The translations under genes and the position numbers were made by a program. 48,765 nucleotides of DNA from Chloroflexota bacterium (lineage in GTDB: Bacteria > Chloroflexota > Dehalococcoidia > Lucifugimonadales > G022566795): contig JADFIF010000005.1 of NCBI GenBank assembly GCA_022566795.1, forward strand, positions 1 to 48,765, given 5' to 3'. The first letter of the stretch is position 1. Every line of letters starts with the position of its first letter. Shown piece after piece: positions 43,437 to 48,765 of this stretch. Below the pieces are notes generated by a model. It did not search any database and was not told the origin of the DNA. It worked only from the letters and a program-made list of their open reading frames with translations.

Positions 43437-45110
43437 ATGATGAGTGCTCCGAGCGATATGACCAGGCTCGATGGCAATGACCTCCGAGAGATGTTCTCGG
43501 CGGCGCTTGGCCTGCTGGAGCACAACGCCCAGACTCTGAACGCGCTCAACGTCTTCCCTGTGCCCGACGGGGACACCGGGACCAATATGGTGCTGACGAT
43601 GCGGGAAGTCGTGGCCGCGGCGGAAGAGGTACAGGGCGCGAGTGCGGGACGGATGGCGGCGGCCATGTCGCGCGGGGCGTTGATGGGGGCGAGAGGCAAC
43701 AGCGGAGTTATTCTGAGCCAATTTTTCAAGGGCATTTCCCTTGGGCTCGACGGCGCGGATGACTTCGGTACTGCGGAGCTTGCGGCAGCTCTCGAGCTCG
43801 CCAGAGAGCACGCCTACAACGCCGTCGGCAAGCCTGTGGAGGGCACGCTGCTCACCGCGATCAGCAGCGTGGCGCGCGCGGCCGATGAGAGTGCGTCGGG
43901 CGGAAGCTCGGTCCACCAGATGTTCGACGCCATCTGCGAGGCCGCCGTCAAGGCGGTGGCTCTCACCCCCACGATGTTGCCCGTCCTTCGCGAGGCCGGG
44001 GTCGTCGATGCGGGCGCTCAAGGGCTCTCCGTCATCCTCGAGGGAGCCAGGCGCCACATTCATGGAGAGGACGTCTCCTCCGCGGAAGTGCCGCTGCCAG
44101 GGGCAGTCGGGCCGGACGCCCTGGGAGAGCTCGGCCCTGCGGCTGTCGTCGCGGAAGAGTTTCTCGAGGCGACCGAGGACGAGCTATATGGGTACTGCAC
44201 GCAATTCCTCGTCGAGGGGCACGACCTCGACCCAGACGCGGTCCGAGAGACGCTGAGGTCGATGGCGTTGTCCACTGTAGTCGTCGGAGACGCGGCCATG
44301 GTCAAGATCCATGCCCACGCCCACGATCCGGGCCCGCTCATCAGCCTGGGCGCTTCCCTCGGCTCGCTGAGCCAGGTGAAGATCGAGAGCATGGACGAGC
44401 AGCACCGCGAGTACTCGGTTGCCAGGAGACAGGAGTCTATCGCCGGCGAGGTTGCGCCGATCGCTGTCATCGCAGTCGCGTGGGGGGATGGGTTGGAGGC
44501 GGTCTTCACCGACCTGGGCGTATCGCAGGTGCTTAAGGCCGGAGATACGATGAATCCCAGCGTGCGAGACATCGTCGCGGCGGCGGAGTCAGCGCGGTCG
44601 GACAGCGTCATTTTTCTGCCGAACAACGGCAACATCGTCCCGGCGGCCGAGCAGGCCGCTGAGGTGTGCGACAAGCCGCTCATGGTCGTTCCCAGCGCCA
44701 CGATACCCCAGGGCATCGCCGCGATGATGGCCTTTAACGTCGAGAGCGACCTGGACCGCAACGTGGCCGAAATGGCGGAAATCTTGTCGACTGTCCAGAC
44801 AGGCGAGATCTGTAAGGCCGTCCGAGAGGTCCAGCTTAACGGGGTTGCCGTTCGCAAGGGTCAGATTATCGGCCTCCTCGACCGCGAGCTGAAGGCCGCG
44901 GGCGACGAGCCGAATGCCGTGCTCATGTCACTGCTCGAGGCCGCGGAGATCTCGCGTGGCGGCCTGGTAACGCTGTATTCAGGCAGCCCGTTGCCCGAGA
45001 CCGCCGCCGCCGCCGCTCGGAGCGCGGTCGAGGCCGCGTATCCCGAGATAGAGGTCGAGCTCGTCAGCGGCGGCCAGCCGCACTACCACTACATAGTGTC
45101 TATCGAGTAG
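43437..45110 (+). CDS. DAK2/DhaL-domain kinase, YloV/FakA-like
   Basis: LNALNVFPVPDGDTGTNMVLTMREVV...SRGALMGARGNSGVILSQFFKGI; C-terminal region FLPNNGNIVPAAEQA typical of FakA. Confidence 0.92.
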   Translation: MMSAPSDMTRLDGNDLREMFSAALGLLEHNAQTLNALNVFPVPDGDTGTNMVLTMREVVAAAEEVQGASAGRMAAAMSRGALMGARGNSGVILSQFFKGISLGLDGADDFGTAELAAALELAREHAYNAVGKPVEGTLLTAISSVARAADESASGGSSVHQMFDAICEAAVKAVALTPTMLPVLREAGVVDAGAQGLSVILEGARRHIHGEDVSSAEVPLPGAVGPDALGELGPAAVVAEEFLEATEDELYGYCTQFLVEGHDLDPDAVRETLRSMALSTVVVGDAAMVKIHAHAHDPGPLISLGASLGSLSQVKIESMDEQHREYSVARRQESIAGEVAPIAVIAVAWGDGLEAVFTDLGVSQVLKAGDTMNPSVRDIVAAAESARSDSVIFLPNNGNIVPAAEQAAEVCDKPLMVVPSATIPQGIAAMMAFNVESDLDRNVAEMAEILSTVQTGEICKAVREVQLNGVAVRKGQIIGLLDRELKAAGDEPNAVLMSLLEAAEISRGGLVTLYSGSPLPETAAAAARSAVEAAYPEIEVELVSGGQPHYHYIVSIE

Positions 45111-45120
45111 TATCTAGACC

Positions 45121-45966
45121 ATGACCGTCAGAATCGTCACGGACAGCACCTCGGACCTTCCAGAGGATATCGTCCAGCGCCTTGGCATCACCGTGGTGCC
45201 GCTGAACGTTCACTTTGGCACGGACAGCTTCAAGGACGGTGTCGACCTCTCCGCTGACGAGTTCTACGACCGGCTGCTCAACGGGCCGGTCCTGCCAACC
45301 ACGTCGCAGCCGTCCATCGGCGAGTTCGCTCAGACCTACGAGGAGGTGGCCGACGCCGACGGCATCCTGTCGATCCACATATCCTCCAAGGTCAGCGGCA
45401 CCTACAACTCCGCGGTGCAGGCAACCTCCGAGGCCAAGCTCTCCTGCCCGGTCGAGGTTGTCGATACGCAGCAGATGTCGATGGGCTTGGGTATGACTGT
45501 CATGGCGGCCGCCGCTGCCGTCCAGAAAGGATGCGATCTGGAGGAAGCGACGGCGGTAGCCAAGCGCGCATCCGAGCTGGCGCAGTGTATCGCGCTCTTT
45601 GAGACCCTGGAGTACCTCCAGAAGGGAGGCCGCGTGGGCAAAGCTGGGGCCCTGATCGGGTCACTCTTGAGGATTCGGCCGATGATCATCGTTCGCAACG
45701 GCGAGGTGCACGAGCTGGCCAAAGAAAGGTCGCGTCCCCGCGGCATCGCGAGGCTTCAGCGAACGGCCCGCGACTTCGCTCCGGTGGACGAGCTGGCCGT
45801 CATTTACAGCACGACGCCCGACGACGCTCGCGCCGTTGCCGACAACCTGAGCGACCTGCTCCCAGACTCAAAGGAGCCCATCATCGCCAGGTACGGACCG
45901 GTCATCGGGACGTACGCCGGGCCCGGCGCTCTCGGCCTTGGCCTCCTTCGCTCCGGTCCGGCGTAG
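45121..45966 (+). CDS. DegV family fatty-acid-binding protein (FakB-like)
   Basis: MTVRIVTDSTSDLPEDIVQRLGITVVPLNVHFG...LPTTSQPSIGEFAQTYEE...LSIHISSKVSGTYNSA...EYLQKGGRVGKAGALIGSLLRIRPM. Confidence 0.95.
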   Translation: MTVRIVTDSTSDLPEDIVQRLGITVVPLNVHFGTDSFKDGVDLSADEFYDRLLNGPVLPTTSQPSIGEFAQTYEEVADADGILSIHISSKVSGTYNSAVQATSEAKLSCPVEVVDTQQMSMGLGMTVMAAAAAVQKGCDLEEATAVAKRASELAQCIALFETLEYLQKGGRVGKAGALIGSLLRIRPMIIVRNGEVHELAKERSRPRGIARLQRTARDFAPVDELAVIYSTTPDDARAVADNLSDLLPDSKEPIIARYGPVIGTYAGPGALGLGLLRSGPA

Positions 45967-46146
45967 AAGGTATACCAATTCCCCTGATCAGCGCCGTATA
46001 TTTGTATCCCGATTCCCGATGCGGGACTGTGGTTGCCCAAGGTCAGGGCAGGCACAGGGGCCTGCCCCTACAAGACGCGATGTTGTCCAGGGCGTGAGAA
46101 CAGCTCGCAATCTACAACGTTTTCAAACAGAATTGGTATTAGGCCT

Positions 46147-46214
46147 CTAACAGAACCCGCACTATGCGCGCTAGATTCTTCACTCGTTCAGGATGACGAC
46201 CAGAGTTCTGTTAG
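46147..46214. repeat. 68-bp element bounded by perfect 10-bp inverted repeats
   Basis: ctaacagaac (46147-46156) and gttctgttag (46205-46214) flanking gattcttcactcgttcaggatgac; adjacent ctaagtactag (46220-46230) resembles the family A terminus. Confidence 0.55.
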
Positions 46215-46284
46215 CCGTTCTAAGTACTAGCCTCGGAATCACGGGCGCGGTCCCATATCTCGAGCCATTCTATCGCGTGCGCGC

Positions 46285-48702
46285 ATGCCACCTGCCTCCG
46301 ACTCTAAGCTAGAGGCTCTCCGAAAAATCCTCGAGCAGGAGGAGGCCGCCGGCTTTCCCGATACCACGGTCATCGGCGGCCTGGACCGATTCTTGAGTCG
46401 TTGGACCAGCGAGCTCGCCCCGGCGGTCGACGGCTTGGCGTCCTACTCCGTCCTGACTCCTCCTCAGCGAGAGAAGTGGGCCGGCGGCGCTCGGGCGAAG
46501 ATGGCGAGTGCTGGGCTAGGCTCTGACCAACCTCCGGCGCCAAAACAGGGCAAGGCGTCACGCCGCACGGCCCGTCCACCCGCCGACATCGGCCTCGATG
46601 ACGACGTGACGCGCCTGAGAGGCGTGTCTACCCAGCACCTGGCCAGACTCAAGAAGATCGGAGTAAGCAAGGTCTCCGACCTCGTTCACCTCTTTCCAAA
46701 CCGCCACAACGACTTCGCCCACATGCGGAAGGTCTCCGAGCTCGAGCCCGGCCAGGAGCAGACGGTGGTCGTGACGGTGTGGGAGGCGAGCATATCCCGC
46801 TCGGGCCCAAGGCGAAGGTCTACTCAGGCCGTGCTGGGTGACGACACGGGCAACATCCGCGCCATCTGGTTCAACAACCCCTACATGGCCCGAACTCTGC
46901 GCCCCGGCGCTCAGGTTGTCATCAGCGGCAGAGTCAACGTCTTTCGGGGGCAGCCCGTATTCGAGTCCCCGGAGTACGAGCTTCTCCAGGGTCAAGAAGA
47001 GCTGATCCACACGGGGCGCCTCGTGCCGGTCTATCCCTCGACGGAAGGTCTGCCTCAAAGGACCCTGCGACGGTTTGTCAAGCAGGCGCTGGACCGCTGC
47101 ATCTCACAGGTCGCGGAGTTCTTGCCCGAGGAGCTGATGCACCGAACGGGTTTGATGGGCCTGCAGAGTGCGATCGCCCAGGCGCACTATCCCGATTCGG
47201 AGCGCGATTGGGCGACGGCCCGGTGGCGATTGGCCTTCGACGAGCTTCTCCTCCTGCAGCTAGCCGTTCTCAGCCGCAAGCTACGCTGGCAAGAGTCCGC
47301 TGGCGGTATACCTCTGGAGTCTCGGTCTGCCGGGGTCGAGGCGTTCGTGGGCGCGCTGCCGTTTGCGCTGACGGACGCGCAGTCTCGCGCCCTCGACGAC
47401 ATTCTCAATGACATCGGCCAAAAGGCGCCGATGAGCCGGCTACTCCAGGGAGACGTGGGCAGCGGCAAGACAGTGGTGGCCGTCGCGGCCCTGCTGGCAG
47501 CAGCGTTCAGCGGCTACCAAGGCGCGCTGATGGCCCCCACGGAGATCCTGGCCGAGCAGCACTTCATGACCGTGTGGAGGCTGCTCACCGGCGGGTCGGC
47601 GGCGTTCGAGGGTGGCCCCATACTGACGGCGGAGGCGGACTGGCTTCCCAGGCCGATCACCGTGGGCCTCGCGCTGGGCAGCGCGTCTCAGCGGCAGAAG
47701 GATGAGATCCATCGCCGCCTGGCAGATGGCGAGATCGACCTCGCCATTGGGACGCACGCGCTGATACAGCCGTCTGTGGAGATCCCGAGGCTCGCGCTCG
47801 TCGTCGTTGACGAGCAGCATCGCTTCGGAGTGATGCAGCGGGCATCGCTCAGGGAGAAGGGTAGCCGCCCCCATCTGCTGGTCATGTCGGCGACGCCCAT
47901 ACCCCGGTCCCTGGCCCTGACGCTCTATGGCGACCTGGATGTCTCCAGCATCGACGAGCTCCCGCCCGGCCGTCAGCAGATTCGGACCCGTTGGGTGGAG
48001 CCGGAGCGCCGGCAGGCGGCCTACGGCTTCTTGCGCAAGGAGGTGGACCAGGGCCGGCAGGCGTTCATCGTGTGTCCTCTCATCGAGGAGTCTGAGGCGA
48101 TACAGTCCAGAGCGGCCACGGAAGAGCACGCCAGGCTTTCGACCGATGTATTTCCGGACCTGTCGCTCGGCCTTCTGCACGGCCGCATGCCCCTTCGCGA
48201 GAAACAAGAGGTGATGGACGGATTTCAGCGGGGGAAGCTGAACATTCTCGTGTCGACCCCGGTTGTGGAGGTAGGGATCGACGTGCCAAACGCCTCCGTC
48301 ATGCTGATCGACGGCGCCGACCGCTTCGGCCTCGCGCAGCTACATCAGTTCAGGGGTCGCGTCGGGCGTGGGGAGCACCAGAGCTACTGTCTTCTGCTGG
48401 CCGATTCGCCGGGCGAGGAGGCGAGAGAGCGCCTCCGTATCCTCGAGCGCGTCCACGACGGGTTTGAGCTCGCGGAGGAGGACCTGCGCATCCGCGGGCC
48501 GGGCGACTACCTTGGAACCCGACAGAGCGGGCTGCCCGAGTTTCGCGTCGCACGCATCACCGACCACGACGTGCTCGCGCTCGCCCGCCGAGAGGCTACC
48601 AGGCTGCTGGTCGCGGACCCAGAGCTCGCGGCCCCAGAGAACGCAAGGCTCTCGGAGCATTTCAAAAGGTACGCCGCGGACCTCCCCCAGGAGATGAGCT
48701 GA
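46285..48702 (+). CDS. recG: ATP-dependent DNA helicase RecG
   Basis: RLLQGDVGSGKTVVAVAALL...APTEILAEQHF...VVDEQHRFGVMQR...VMSATPIPRSLALTLYGDLD...LHGRMPLREKQEVM...QLHQFRGRVGRGEHQSYC. Confidence 0.97.
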   Translation: MPPASDSKLEALRKILEQEEAAGFPDTTVIGGLDRFLSRWTSELAPAVDGLASYSVLTPPQREKWAGGARAKMASAGLGSDQPPAPKQGKASRRTARPPADIGLDDDVTRLRGVSTQHLARLKKIGVSKVSDLVHLFPNRHNDFAHMRKVSELEPGQEQTVVVTVWEASISRSGPRRRSTQAVLGDDTGNIRAIWFNNPYMARTLRPGAQVVISGRVNVFRGQPVFESPEYELLQGQEELIHTGRLVPVYPSTEGLPQRTLRRFVKQALDRCISQVAEFLPEELMHRTGLMGLQSAIAQAHYPDSERDWATARWRLAFDELLLLQLAVLSRKLRWQESAGGIPLESRSAGVEAFVGALPFALTDAQSRALDDILNDIGQKAPMSRLLQGDVGSGKTVVAVAALLAAAFSGYQGALMAPTEILAEQHFMTVWRLLTGGSAAFEGGPILTAEADWLPRPITVGLALGSASQRQKDEIHRRLADGEIDLAIGTHALIQPSVEIPRLALVVVDEQHRFGVMQRASLREKGSRPHLLVMSATPIPRSLALTLYGDLDVSSIDELPPGRQQIRTRWVEPERRQAAYGFLRKEVDQGRQAFIVCPLIEESEAIQSRAATEEHARLSTDVFPDLSLGLLHGRMPLREKQEVMDGFQRGKLNILVSTPVVEVGIDVPNASVMLIDGADRFGLAQLHQFRGRVGRGEHQSYCLLLADSPGEEARERLRILERVHDGFELAEEDLRIRGPGDYLGTRQSGLPEFRVARITDHDVLALARREATRLLVADPELAAPENARLSEHFKRYAADLPQEMS

Positions 48703-48765
48703 CAAAGAGGTCAGACGGCCGAAGGGTTTTCCGGCCAGAGCGCGCTCGGCGGGGCCGACTGCGGA

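Overview
GC-rich bacterial chromosomal window. The gene content and the dispersed repeat types suggest a Chloroflexota (Dehalococcoidia/SAR202-like) genome; this is inference only. Most of it is ordinary core and operonic content: asd (partial), dapB, pnp, rpsO, amidase + GatC-like, glmS, plsC, cmk, two class III CoA-transferases, a UbiD/UbiA/UbiX cluster, TrkH/TrkA K+ uptake genes, pheA, a DapA-like gene, hemA, rpmB, FakA/FakB-like genes and recG. The items most worth a second look are: (1) a secreted lipoprotein (28119-29696) joining a cupredoxin-like domain, with His where the blue-copper Cys should be, to a Cys/His-rich C-terminal region built from about seven C-x(10-11)-C units; (2) two structured, MITE-like dispersed repeat families (A: 3 copies, B: 4 copies) with terminal inverted repeats, partly in an A-B-A-B array, whose ends repeatedly fall on or next to stop codons; (3) an MfnB-type (5-formylfuran-3-yl)methyl phosphate synthase domain fused to a TusA-like domain; (4) a CinA/PncC-like plus NMN-adenylyltransferase-like fusion translationally coupled to ubiD; (5) a Phd/VapC-type toxin-antitoxin pair with a perfect palindromic operator. 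No CRISPR array, rRNA, complete tRNA, integrase or transposase gene was recognised. All product calls come from reading the translations; no database search was run.
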